NCBI RefSeq assembly: GCF_000003815.2
Contig: NC_049980.1
Span: forward strand, 23,659,932-23,723,931
Origin: Branchiostoma floridae
Lineage: Eukaryota > Chordata > Leptocardii > Amphioxiformes > Branchiostomatidae
Length of the DNA stretch: 64,000 bases
Reading direction: 5' to 3'
Positions 1 to 12,700 of the stretch are shown here, piece after piece. Position 1 is the stretch's first letter, and every line of letters starts with the position of its first letter. Under the pieces are notes generated by a model that made no database searches, had not been told where the DNA came from, and saw only the letters and a list, made by a program, of their open reading frames with translations. Made by a program: the position numbers and the translations under genes.

Positions 1-1740
1 TTGTCTCCTGAACACTTTTTCCGCTATTAGTTTGCTATATACAGTTCTTATTGCGCTATCTGCAAGTGTGTCATTCAAATTGACACAGTTTGTCTCCTGA
101 ACACTTTTTCCGCTATTAGTTTGCTATATACAGTTCTTATTGCGCTATCTGCAAGTGTGTCATTCAAATTGACACAGTTTGTCTTCTGAACACGTTACAC
201 TTCGCTATGAGTTAGCTATGTACATTTCTTATTGCGCTATCTGCAAGTGTGTCATTCAAATTGACACAGTTTGTCTTCTGAACACGTTTTGCGCTATTAC
301 ATGTAGCTACATAACATAATACTTCTTACTGTTCTGTGAGTGTGTCATTCAAATTGACACAGTTTCTCTTCTGAACACTACACTTCGCTATGAGTTAGCT
401 ATGTACATTTCTTATTGCGCTATCTGCAAGTGTGTCATTCAAATTGACACAGTTTGTCTTCTGAACACGTTTTGCGCTATTACATGTAGCTACATAACAT
501 AATACTTCTTACTGTTCTGTGAGTGTGTCATTCAAATTGACACAGTTTCTCTTCTGAACACTACACTTCGCTATGAGTTAGCTATGTACATTTCTTATTG
601 CGCTATCTGCAAGTGTGTCATTCAAATTGACACAGTTTGTCTTCTGAACACGTTACACTTCGCTATGAGTTAGCTATATACATTTCTTATTGCGCTACCT
701 GTAAGTGTGTCATTCAAATTGACACAGTTTGTCTCCTGAATACGTTTTCGGTATTAGCTTGTTATATACAGTTATTTGGGCGCTGTCTACAAGTGTGTCA
801 TTCAAATTGACACAGTTTGACATTTGAACACGCATTCCGCTTTAAGTTCTTACAGCGCTATTCTATAATGCATTGTGTCATTCAAATTGACACAGTTTGT
901 CTCCTGAACATGTTTTTTGCTCCTAGTTAGCTATATACAGTTCTTACGGCACTATCATGTAAGTGTGTCATTCAAATTGACACAGTTTGACTCCTGAACA
1001 CGTTTTTCGCTATTAGTTAGCTATATACAGTTCTTACGGCACTATTATGTAAGTGTGTCATTCAAATTGACACAGTTTGACTCCTGAACACGTTTTCCGC
1101 TATTAGTTAGCTATATACAGTTCTTTTAGCTTTGTTCTATAAGTGTGTCATTCAAATTGACACAGTTTGACATTTGAACACGCATTGCGCTTTAAGTTAG
1201 CTATATACAGTTCTTACAGCGCTGTTCTATGAATGCATCATTCAAATTGACACAATTTGTCTCCTGAACACCCTTTTTCGCTATTAGTTAGCTATATACA
1301 GTTCATTCAGCTTTGTTCTGCAATCGTGTCATTCAAATTGGCACAGTTTGACACCTGAATACGTTTTCCGCGATTTCTTAGCTATATACAGGTCTTACAT
1401 TGCTGTTCTATAAATGTGTCATTCAAAGTGACACATTTTGTCTCCTGAACACGTATTTTGCTATTAGTTAGCTATATACAGTTCTTATGGCGCTATTATG
1501 TAAGTGTGTCATTCAAATTGACATAGTTTGTCTCCTAAACACGTTTATCGCTATTAGTTAAGCTACATACAGTTCTTACGGCGCTATTATGTAAGTGTGT
1601 CATTCAAATTGACACAGTTTGTCTCCCCAATGAGGTCTCCCGAACACGTTTTCCGCTATTAGTTCCCTGTATACACTTCTTACAGCACTGTTCTATAAAT
1701 GTGTTATTCAAATTAACACAGTTTGTCTATCTCCTGATGT
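1..1740. repeat. ~90-bp satellite array with conserved palindrome
   Basis: About 19 tandem units of roughly 89-92 bp run from the first base to about 1740. Every unit carries the near-invariant core TGTGTCATTCAAATTGACACA, an inverted repeat whose 7-bp arms TGTGTCA and TGACACA flank a 7-bp spacer. The rest of each unit (a gaacacgtttt-cgctattag-ttagctatatacag type sequence) varies more. A higher-order dimer of 183 bp is visible: the same stretch starts at about 208, 391 and 574. Units become more divergent toward 1740, as expected at an array edge. The array has no coding potential. It begins at base 1, so its true length is unknown. Confidence 0.95.
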
Positions 1741-2660
1741 CTACGAGAATGCCAGTTCGTTCGTTCGGAAGGGACCTTACAACCGTTGCAGATTCGCAAC
1801 GTGGGCCGAGACGATACGAACAAACACAAACTTAAAAAACGTTCTGCAAGTTCAAACATACTTTCGCCAAGAGTCCCTTAACAAACCTAATTTAACAATA
1901 TGCGTAAGCCTGACTTGAATCCTCCTCTACCGAACCTAGCGCAGACTGAGACCGTCAAGATACCTGGTGACCCGCGTTCAATGACCTCACTCGTACGACC
2001 CGGAAGTATATGATCGTAATCGGTTGCACGGAAACCCCCATGCAGTGCGAAATCGAGGCCGAAAACAGGCATAAAGAGCCAGTCTGAAGGCTAACTTTGA
2101 CTCTTCAAATCTCATCCCGAAGTAATATTTGAATCAACACGAGTACTGTAGGCGATAGAACAACTCGTGGGGATTACGTGGGCACCTTTGACAGCCTGAT
2201 TTGGGCCACCGCGATTTTTTAATCTTTTTTTTACGCGACCATGTCAAGTGCCTCAAACGGGCGTCCAACAGTAAGGATGAAGACGCCATTTTGTCAGAAC
2301 TGACGGCATGTACACGTGTTTTACGAACAACCCTTTCCAGTCTATTTTTCCCCGAAAAAACTCAAATCTGTCCTCTGTATGAAGTGAAGTACAAGATTTT
2401 CCTAAAACTAGGGTTGCTAGCGAGATAAAATGAAAGGTTGTCGATTCGAAATCACCCGACGGCAAAAAACTGAAAAAGTTGTGCATTATCGATACTTGCA
2501 GTTTGACAACAAATCGGCAGGAGGCGCGGTTAGACCATAGTTTATTGCATGCAGTTTAAAATAACATCGACAGGGGGCGTGGTTAGACCGTGTGTGCTGT
2601 GGTGTTCACAAGGTGTGGTGTTTGTTTTGTTGCCATAACAACGAGGTAATTGTATCTAAT
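1741..2660. other. Intergenic, nothing recognised
   Basis: Single-copy-looking sequence between the satellite and the putative promoter of the TRP-like gene. Short open frames exist on both strands, but none has a recognisable domain, splice context or composition distinct from background. Two short related lines (...gcgcggttagaccatag and ...gcgtggttagaccgtg near 2526 and 2578) form a weak local duplication. Confidence 0.5.
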
Positions 2661-2767
2661 TACCAGACAGGGAACAACATGGCGGGCGATGCGACGTGTT
2701 TTTTGTAGAAGCTCAAAGGTGATCCTCGTAATCAGGCCATAAAGAGAAAGATTTCCACATTTTCAAG
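2660..2767 (+). promoter_or_regulatory. Probable 5' UTR exon / start region of TRP-like gene
   Basis: The sequence AACATGGCGGGCG at about 2675 matches the YY1-type element that often sits at metazoan transcription starts. It also opens a 9-codon upstream ORF (2679-2708, ending TAG). A good donor, CAAG|GTGAGA, follows at 2767/2768. A non-coding first exon ending here could splice to an acceptor at about 3730 (gcgacag|gttt), just before the main ATG at 3766. This is inferred from signals only; cap or RNA data would settle it. The uORF would be a plausible translational brake. Confidence 0.4.
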
Positions 2768-3765
2768 GTGAGAATCACTTTCTGTGTGTATCATGAGGAC
2801 AAGTGTTTCTATGAAAGTATCGTGGATGGATGGAATTCAGTTTGGAAGGGATCCACTCGAGAGGGATGTTGTGTTTTTGGTGCATAGACTACCTTGGAGT
2901 AAGACCTTATTTCCTCCAAAAAATCGTGTTGCTTTGGTCGGGAAATTGCTTCACAAGAATGTTCGGTTTTGCACGCTATTTTCAAGGAGCTTGCTATTTT
3001 AGTGTCGACTTTGGTCGTTTGCACTTGGATTTGTAACGTTTAAATTATAAAGAACTCCTTTGTTCCTTTGACAGACAGGTAATGTGCAACGTTTTGGTGC
3101 ATTGACTCTGGAATGTTAATCCAAAAATGATATACCGGTAACGCTAGGTTATGGGAATTGCTGACCATGAGTATCCCTAACTTGTAGTAAATGGTCATAT
3201 GACCTTGGTGTTGTTGTTACACAGTCGCCCTTTGACTCGAGCACAATGCCCAAACATAGATTCAGAAAGATTGAATTTCCCACCTACTTTCTTATAGTTT
3301 GGGGTTACTAGAGTTCTCTTTACTCATTAGCAGTTCATATTTGTATTTTTCTTGATCAAAAGCAAACTCAATAGCGTTAGTCAGTTTTATCGTAGACAAA
3401 GCCCATACAGCCAATCCATGTCCCTTTATATATAATAGACATTGCAAGTTGCTTTCATCCCCTTGATATAATTTGTAAAAGAACTGATAAAGGGGTTGTC
3501 ATGTATCCTTTCTTTGATGATATGAGAACACACAACAGTAGTAAAATAGGCTCCTTATTTTTTCTTCAACAGTTCTCATGTGATATTTTGCTAATAGTAC
3601 TGTGTCCTGTTTTATTCATTTCATACATTACAGAATATGTTATAACTGAAACTCAACAAAAATGGTGGATTTATCGATGTTGTCTGAAGGATCTTTCACT
3701 ATCTGAATCACAGACAGTTTTCTGCGACAGGTTTCTGAGTTCTGCAAAGGGCCTCACCGAGTGAC

Positions 3766-6700
3766 ATGAGGTCATATGATGACCAAGACGATCGTAAGAT
3801 GAAGAAACGCCGGAAGAAGCGGTCCAAGGTTCACCCAGGATATGGTAACCTTCAGGAAGACTCTGGTCTGTCTAACGAAGGCTTCGAGATGGGAGAGAAA
3901 AAGAAACACACATTAAAAAAGGTGAGTCTTGTTTAGCAATGTCAAATGAATTAGTCAACATGATAGAGACATTTCACCTCGCAAATATTAACCCTAAAGA
4001 TAGCAAATTCTCTATAACTGTAACTTGTAAATGTACTCGTAGCAACATGCAACATTACTCTTAGTTTACTGTTGTACCCTTGATCACTAAACTGAACATC
4101 TCGAATCTTTTGCTACATAGGCAAAAATCACCTCTTCTAAAAACACGTTTTACCTTACTTGAACCCTCAACCTTAAGATCAGATATTCAGTCAAGTTGCT
4201 GTTTGATACTGTTTAAAATGAAAGTTAGTACATTCTATGGTTCATTCAGGCCTGCAGCGCAAACCTGATTAAAACCTGGAATTTGGACTCCATCATTGAA
4301 GATTAATTAAAATGTGTTTTTGTTATGATACACCTTTGAGGAAATAGGTAGGCAGCCTTAATTAAATCAGATATATTTACTGATCTGGTTAGGTTTTTTT
4401 TTACTGTAACCAGGCTACAGGAAGCACTGAGGACAATTGGTTTTGTTTGTTCTACAAACAGTGTTGGTGCTTAATGGGCATGTAAGAATGTCTAGAATAA
4501 TACAATTATTTAGTACTTTTAGATTTAGCTTGGGTTGGTTTAGTATGCTTTAAGCCTTGTGTATATACATGTAAATGTAAGGAAAGTAGGAACGCCCTTG
4601 TCACACATGTACAGTGTTTGAGGTTGAAGTTGACTGGTCTCTTTGTAAACAGCATAGAAGTCATGCTTCAGTTACTCTGTACACACATTACTCATTACTC
4701 CATACCTGGTTCCCTTGATTAAGACTTTACTTTGTTCCTTTAGACTTTAGGACATTTACATTTAACTTAATTTTAAGGAACCACATGTACATGTGTACAT
4801 GTAACGTTATATGTATGTTCACCTGAAGTTTTGATTGTTGATGTTGGTACCAGACTGAGTGTACTTTGACTCTAAGGTTACCGCACGCAATATCTCCACC
4901 GCTGCATTGTCCTTAAAACAGAAATAGATTCATCATATTCAGCAGTAAAAATGTCCTGTTACCTCATAAGTTGACGTCTAGGACTTGTCATGCCCACTCA
5001 TCTTCAGTTGTATTTCTTTAACTTACCTTGATGTAAACATTTGTTTAAGGGAATTCCAGAGTGACAAAGGTTATACCAAAGCAAACACGCTGTGTTGGAA
5101 AAATTGTATTTATTCTGTTAACCTTACATTTTGTAAAGAAAAGTATGCTTATTTCGTAACTGTGAAGATTGATTTCACATGAAACATAGGATGGCACCAC
5201 AGATCTATTTTTACATGAAATATTTATTCAGCATTTATTATTCAAGACCTTCAAGCTACTTATTGCTCATGGTGATCAGTAAATGACGAAACAAACAGGA
5301 AAGCAGGACAGATACCCAATTCTTTTAGTTGTTACATTTAGTTAAATATCTTTGAAAGGTATCATGTAAAATGATGTAATAACTTAACGTTAACTTTCTG
5401 ATCAGAGATTTCAGTTGTTTTTAAAACATATTCAACAAGCACAAGAATAGAGCAACAAAGAAATGACCCATAATTCTATTGTGCTATAATGAATAATTGC
5501 ATTGAAGCTACAAAACTTTTACATTCTGATACCTTAGTGACGAGTAATGATTTTGAGACAAAAGTTGTTTCACTAATGGACCTTGCCATAGTTGGAGGAT
5601 GAAGAGGAGTCAGATGAAGAGGTGTCCCAGTTCCATCGGCAGTGCTGTGCCGAACCCCAGACCTTCGGCGTGAAGCGCCATGTTCTGTCTGTTAGTCTTC
5701 TGAGCAAGCTCAAAGTTGAAGGGCACAACGTCTGGAAAGACCTCCTCCAGACCAGAGAACTGGAGCAGCAAGTTGAAAGTCGTGGAAGGAAGAAGATAAA
5801 AGTGAGATCCGGTATCCACCAGCACAGCAGGACTGCTGAAAATGCATGCTTCTGTTGGGAAAAGCATGGATTAAACATTGGGAGAGAAATGAAAGAAACT
5901 TTCACCACCCATTGTTTTGTTATTCCAGAGGGGTAGCACAGGCCACAAACTTCACATCTCCATAATAAGCCACTGTGTAGCCATGAAAAGATTGTGTTTT
6001 CATTTAGATTTGTATTTGTTGACAACTGTGTTTTTTTTTTTTTGTTACCAAAGGGCTCACAGTTTGCCAGATCATTTAAGGTACACCTGCCATTGTATTG
6101 CATGGCAAATGCATGAAATGGTGCTTACTGCATGATTCACTAACACTAACTACATTACTACCTTTCTAAACTTGCATGCAGCTGCATGATGGAGACCTCC
6201 CCCACATGTTACAGGTTGATCTCCTCTACATATGCCTGTAGCATCTTTGCAAAGCTTGATAACAATCATGTATCTACACTGTAGGTGGTAAAAAATTGAT
6301 GTGTATGTCAAAATATCTGGGGTGTTAAGGATAATTTTGTGACTACTTGTCTTTATCATAATATAATGATTGCTTTTGCCTCGTTTCTCCATGTAATGAT
6401 GAGTTCCTTGTACATCATAGGAAATATGTGAGCGCATGCGCAGATCACATTAGTTAATTAGTGCCTCGAACGCTGACCTCACGTGACACAACCAGCTGCC
6501 CCCGCCAGGGAGGCATGTAGTGTGAGAGAGCAGATAATTTACTATTTGTACTTAATGAAACAGCTTGCTACATATTGTAGAATTTTTTTGTATCAAAAAC
6601 GTAATCCTAAATTTGTAGCCTTTTGGGTTTATTAAGACATGCGATAATAGCCATCACCATGTGTCAGTCAACCAGACAAAAAAGGATCCACTTATGCGTC

Positions 6701-9700
6701 GATGTAGGTTAGACATCCAGGGTAATAAGATACACCAAAAAGTAGTTAATCAAGCAACTGTNNNNNNNNNNNNNNNNNNNNNNNNNNNNNNNNNNNNNNN
6801 NNNNNNNNNNNNNNNNNNNNNNNNNNNNNNNNNNNNNNNNNNNNNNNNNNNNNNNNNNNNNACTGTCCCCGCAGTTCGTGTATTCTATCCGAAAGGTCTG
6901 ACCGCTTTCCAAAACCATATCCAGTTGCTTGAGTAACTACTTTTTGGTGGATCCACTTATGGTCTTGTACGTTGCATTACAACAAGTCTGAGTTATTCTT
7001 TGCTCCTATAGGAAGTGTTGAAAGCTGCAAACGTGTTCTCTGCTGCACAAGCAGTACAAGAAGCCGTTTCTAAGTGGAGAAACTACAACACGAGTCGCCG
7101 TCATGTTCAGGAGAACAAAACAGGTATGACCTTTCATGAGATTCAGGGGCCATAGGTCAACTGCCAGGCCAAATATTACGGTATCGTCCCATGAAGAATT
7201 TTGCTCAAACGAAGTGCTATGCTCAGGCTTTTTAGTCTGCACCTCCACAAGCAAAGTTGCAAAACATTTGACAAATGTTTATTGCTTTATTGAATAAAAT
7301 GTCATAAATTGCTCTTTGGACTACATGGTTCCAAAGTTCAAGAGTGTGTGGTTACCAGTTTACGCAACCTGTGGAACACAGGAAAAAGTTACAATGTAAT
7401 ATTAGACATGCCTTACTTAGAAGAGTTTTTGCAACTTTCACTACTGATTAGTGGTACAACAATGTTAGATGCCTCACAGACACAAGGAAGTTTGTATCCC
7501 TTCAAGGCTTGAAATACCAGGATCCTTGTGATAGTTAATTTTATGTGCCCTTGAAATATATGTCATCATCTTGTATGTAAATTGTACCTGCACAATTTTT
7601 GTGTTATGTCGACTTGTCTTGATTTCATGCAATGTAACTTTAACTTGAGTTGATTGATTTGTGAAATGTAACTTTTCTGCTGTGCTAAAAACCGACATTT
7701 GTTATGCACCTGCTAGCTAATGTGTTTTGCATTTGCTTGTCTGGGGAGTTTATCATGACACTTTTTGTTGACTGTCTGTGCTATGTTGGTGTCTGTGGTG
7801 TCTGTTCACATATTGCTTCTTTACCTTGCCAAATTGATATCTCTAAAAGCACAAGTTTTCAGAGGATGCTTCAGAAATGGTTACAACTCAAAAGTGGTAG
7901 AAAACAATTATATTATCACGACAGTTTCAAAAGTCAACTTGTAGATGACTTGTTCATCTTGTTGGTCATGATTTTCCTCAATCAATAAGACAAATCTGTC
8001 CTTCTGAAGCTTTCTTTGTTACAATGGTGATAACACATAAACACACACACTAATGGATCAGCATGCCATGTCTTACCTGTCAGTAATTTGTGATTGATTA
8101 CTAATGCTCAGTGGTGTGAAATTTGAAATAACTTCATTTCAACTAAATCTATCTTTCCTTGCTTCTGACCACCCATCAAAGTAACTAATGAGTTGTATAA
8201 CATCATATCAGAAAGTCAAATTTCTACTGACATCAAATCAAACTTCATGTGATATAGAAATGAAGTTTAAGATGAATTTCCACCCACTGTTGTATTCATA
8301 CTGTTTCAAACATAGTTACACTGTTTGGTTTAGTTCTTACTAGTACATGTTGAAAATAGACAAAAATGTTTTGCATTCACTGTTGTTGAGTCATTTATCA
8401 AAGATCTTGAATCTTTTGATTGGTTCATGTGAATCTTTCCAAAGTTAAGAGACTTGAAAATTTAAGAATTCAAGTTCTTTCCCCTCCTGCTTGGTTTGTT
8501 AACCAGTTATTAACCAGACAGTGTGACTTGTTGACTAATCTCACCACCACTGATCGTTCCCCTGTCTGCACTTCCCTGCAGTTTACAGACACATAAAACC
8601 CAAGACAGGTGGGTCCAGGTGAAACTAATACCTGTAGTGTCAGTCTTGTGTTTGTGCTAGATGTAGATGTGTGGATACAATTTATTTACTAACTTGTGTT
8701 TCATGGTTTCTAGATTTATGAACTTCTAGCATGCATGTTAACAAATACAATATACTCTTTACACTTTCTTCAAATATTCTCGTCTGTCTCCCTTTCTATC
8801 TGTAGAAATACACACTGTCAGAAACTACTGTTTTTTGTCTTGCCCTGTCTGAAAGCTGTTGTAATTGTGAAGAGGCACCGCTTTGTTTCCCTTTCCTTGG
8901 AAGAAAGTGATGCCTCAAATACTGGTGCTCTGAATTTTCCCTCGTGCTGGTACAATTACAATGTGTTGGTTTGTTTCATCATTACTTGTGAGGGTCCCAA
9001 ACAGCTAAACAGATGTTTTGCGCCTTCACAAGTGAGGATGATTTGTTTCTGACTTAACAGTGCTTTTTTAAGACATAACGATAGCCTTGGAGTGTTCATT
9101 TAGTATGGTTATGTCTAGTGTAGTATACAGTCATGTAGTAGAATGGTTTAGTATCATAGTGATGTCTGACCCTGATCAACTTTTACTGTTTTTTGGGGGG
9201 TAATTTTAGTTCACTCTATTTTGTATCAGACAAAATGTGAATCAAATAATCTTTTAGTAGATAGTTATTGATATGTAACTGTCATAGTTGCTAAGGTATA
9301 CTACATTAGCATAATCATAAATACATTTAAGCTCATCAGTTTATGAATAAACAATTCGAAAAGGTAACAAGTATTGTTCAGCTAGAGAACATTTTAAGCC
9401 GTGTTGTCAATCTTGACTCGTAATTGTAAGCAAGAAAAAAATACAACATTTAAGAGGCCCATCAGTACATCCACCATATCCTCATGCATGTAATGCCATA
9501 TCAAGAGAAAGAAGAGCGTCAGGATATCTTCATTTCTAGGGGAAATTTTTTGCTATTATACAATGTGGCCAACCTGAACTGTGTTACTTCTTTCTGCCCC
9601 CAGTGTATGCTGTTAAGAAGAAGCCAGAGCTTGAAGGGCTGGCCAGTGATCTGGACGATGATGTGGAAGATGATCAAATTGATGCCGCACTGGGATTTCC

Positions 9701-12700
9701 TGGGTAAAGACCTTACCTGTATACTGCATGAGTGTGTATGCTGTATAATCTAATGTTCTTTGGTGATATTCCTTAACTGCAAAACTACCCCTTGCTGTTT
9801 TGTACTAGGTCAGTTGCTGTATTATGGGTCAGTCACAAATTAGTACCATTAGGATCAATTTGATCAGGAATTCAGGATCCAAGTCCATTTTTACCTTGTA
9901 AGTGTGCATTCAGGTACTCTTGATGAGTTCAGAACACAGCATAAATATTTTCACTTAAATTGTTTCAAGCATTTTTTTCTAAGAACATACTTTGATATTT
10001 GGTATTCCCAGGTATCAAATTTTGGATTTGAATATTGTTGTTTTTTTGTAACTTCAAGAAACAATACATGGTGGTGTCACCCTTGCAAAACTCTACATGT
10101 TCTAATAGTACTGTCTCTTTATTCAGACTTGGTGACACTGCAGCCAAGAGAAAAGCCTCTGCCAGCAATCGTGCCTTTATCTCGTACTTTGCCAAGCTGG
10201 GCAAGGTTGACGGAAGTGACGACTTCGTAGACCTTGATTTCTTGGAGAATCTGATCGACAATGGAGCCAACGTGAACTCCACAGACAGATATGGGCAGTC
10301 TGTGCTACATGAGGTGGGTGGTGTTTTACAAATCACAGCGGTACTGTCTTTCCTAATTACTCTATTCAGGGGAAAAAAATAGAAGGAAATGCATTGTCAT
10401 CATGATATTTATAATTCAGTTAGTCCTTTAGATATTTCTGTGTACAAGAATTCTCCTATATCCCATATTCTACCAACCTGATGAAATTATTTTTGGCTTT
10501 TTGTGTCTTGTTTGCTTTGAGAAGTTTGAGAGAAGTGCATGCTGTAAACCGTCAATTATCTTCTAAACAATCAGCTACTAGAAAACAACTAATTGAGAGA
10601 TGTATCTGAGGAAATCACCTGACAAAGAATACTGTGCTTAAGAGAAGAAATGCTTATTGTAGGAAATTGAATCAGTTATGGTGAAAGGTATACTTTTGCT
10701 ATGCAGTTACTGCCCTATGATTTCAAAGAGAGGCCAGTTAGAAAGATTTGGATTTTGGTGATCACAACATAACTGTCCTGTCAGGTTGCACGAGCCTGGC
10801 ACATCGATGTGGCCAAGTTTTTGCTGGGGAAAGGCATGGACCCAAATCAGAAGGATGTGTACGGAAGAACAGCTCTGCACGTGGCGGCTGCAGTCAACTA
10901 CCCAGAAATGGTGGAGTTCCTTGTCCAGCATGGAGGTAAGACTAGGACAACTGTCTCTTCACTTTAGATCTAGATGTATCATTTTAGAGTCTCTGGCATA
11001 GATGGAATAGAATGAAAAAAATGGTTGACAAATTTGGTAATTATGATAGTAAATGATAAGTTTCTCCAGTGTTAGATGGAGTAACATGCATAGAATAACA
11101 ATGAAGTTGATACATGTATTCATGAAGTTGCTCAGAAATTGTTTCCAAGCAAACTTAGACAATTGAGTAAAAAAAGATAGTCTTGGAAAAAACATGGAAA
11201 TGGAGGAACTTTTACATAATGATATAATCCCTCTCATTTGTTATTACAGCGGACATCGAGTCAAAGACAAGAGAGGAGCTGCAGACGCCAGTACACTTTG
11301 CTGCGAGGAATGATGCAGTGATGTCATTAAAGATGCTGATTAAGCACAATGCTGACTTTAAGAAACCCAGAGACTACAAGGGCAGGACACCACTCCACCT
11401 AGCAGCTGAGCTAGGTACTGCATTTGTCATTATCCTTTGTCAGGAATGAAACTGTAGTAGCACTCGTGCAGAGGTGTTGTGGTGCTGAAAAAAAGTAAAA
11501 TTCTGTCACAAAATCTGCATCACTTATGTGTGATGAGAATGGAGTATGAATAAATCAACAGGTTTAACAAGCAGTATGTACAGTCATGATATTGTATAAT
11601 GGGAATAAACTTGTGATACTGGCCATATCTTGTATAGAAAAATAATCTTTCAGCACTTGTATTTTGCAGTTCTCATTGCTGCTAGGAAAACAGAAACATA
11701 ATGTATGGAGTCTATGGCGTGGACTATCATTGTTTTTACAATAACTTTCCTTGTTTCCTTTGATTGTTAAGACCGCAGTGAAACAGCCAGGTACCTGGTA
11801 GAGCAGGGTGCTGAGGCAGGGGTGCAGGACTACAGCGGACAGGCCTGCATCACTCACATGATCACCAAAATGCCTCCTGTGGTCAGTACAGATACTTCCA
11901 GTCACAGCCTTTGTCTTCCCTAGGCCTGAAAATATTATCTAAGCTCTTTTGTATTAATTTGTTTCATCCATACTGTAGATAAGATAGATGTTTTGATGGC
12001 ATTGCAAAATTACATTGGTTGCCTAATTATGGACAAGACAGCTTGCCAAACTTCCAAGTATCTTGATTGAGAGTGATTTGACTTAAGTATGAGATGACAT
12101 GTTGTTTCTCTTGCAGGCAAAGGAGGCACTTAACCAGTTCCATCCTACAGACCGTGCCAACAGGAAACAGTACTACTACCTGAACAACATCGAACCTGTC
12201 TTGCCTGGTATGTTACCATCTTAAATCTGTGCTTGATTTCATTTCCCTGGTGTGCTTTTTTAAAAGATTCTCTTCTGGCTCTCTTAACAGAGATAATTCA
12301 TCCATAGTCATCAATTTGCAATGAAGGTTGTTATTTACAAAGTGGAAACTTAAGAAATTAAAGGATTGGTCTCTATCCATTTCCAATTTAAAGGCTTTAA
12401 GACCATTGTGGTCAATAATCACTATCCTGTTTATTGTCTGTTGTTCCTGGTCAGACTAGAGCTAGACGTGCTTTCACATCCAAAAATGTGACATAGATTA
12501 AATGTGCTTGTTAATTTAGTTTCCATGGTGGTATTTCATCTTGGATAGACAATGATGACATACATGGAGGGCCCTTAGCAGATAGCTGCAATATTACAAC
12601 AATTTTCTCCATACAGCATTCAAATATTGCACCTGAAATGTTTCAGGGGTTACATGAATGTGCATCATTGTCTATTCAAACTCTGATCATTTCAATTTAA

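Noticed and set aside
1-1740. CRISPR array
   Set aside because: Regular repeats with variable stretches superficially suggest one, but the units are ~90 bp with related, drifting interiors, and the context is eukaryotic. It is a satellite.
5573-6103. 176-codon minus-strand ORF opposite channel exon 2
   Set aside because: Antisense to a well-supported exon. It has no domain, and its length comes from chance openness.
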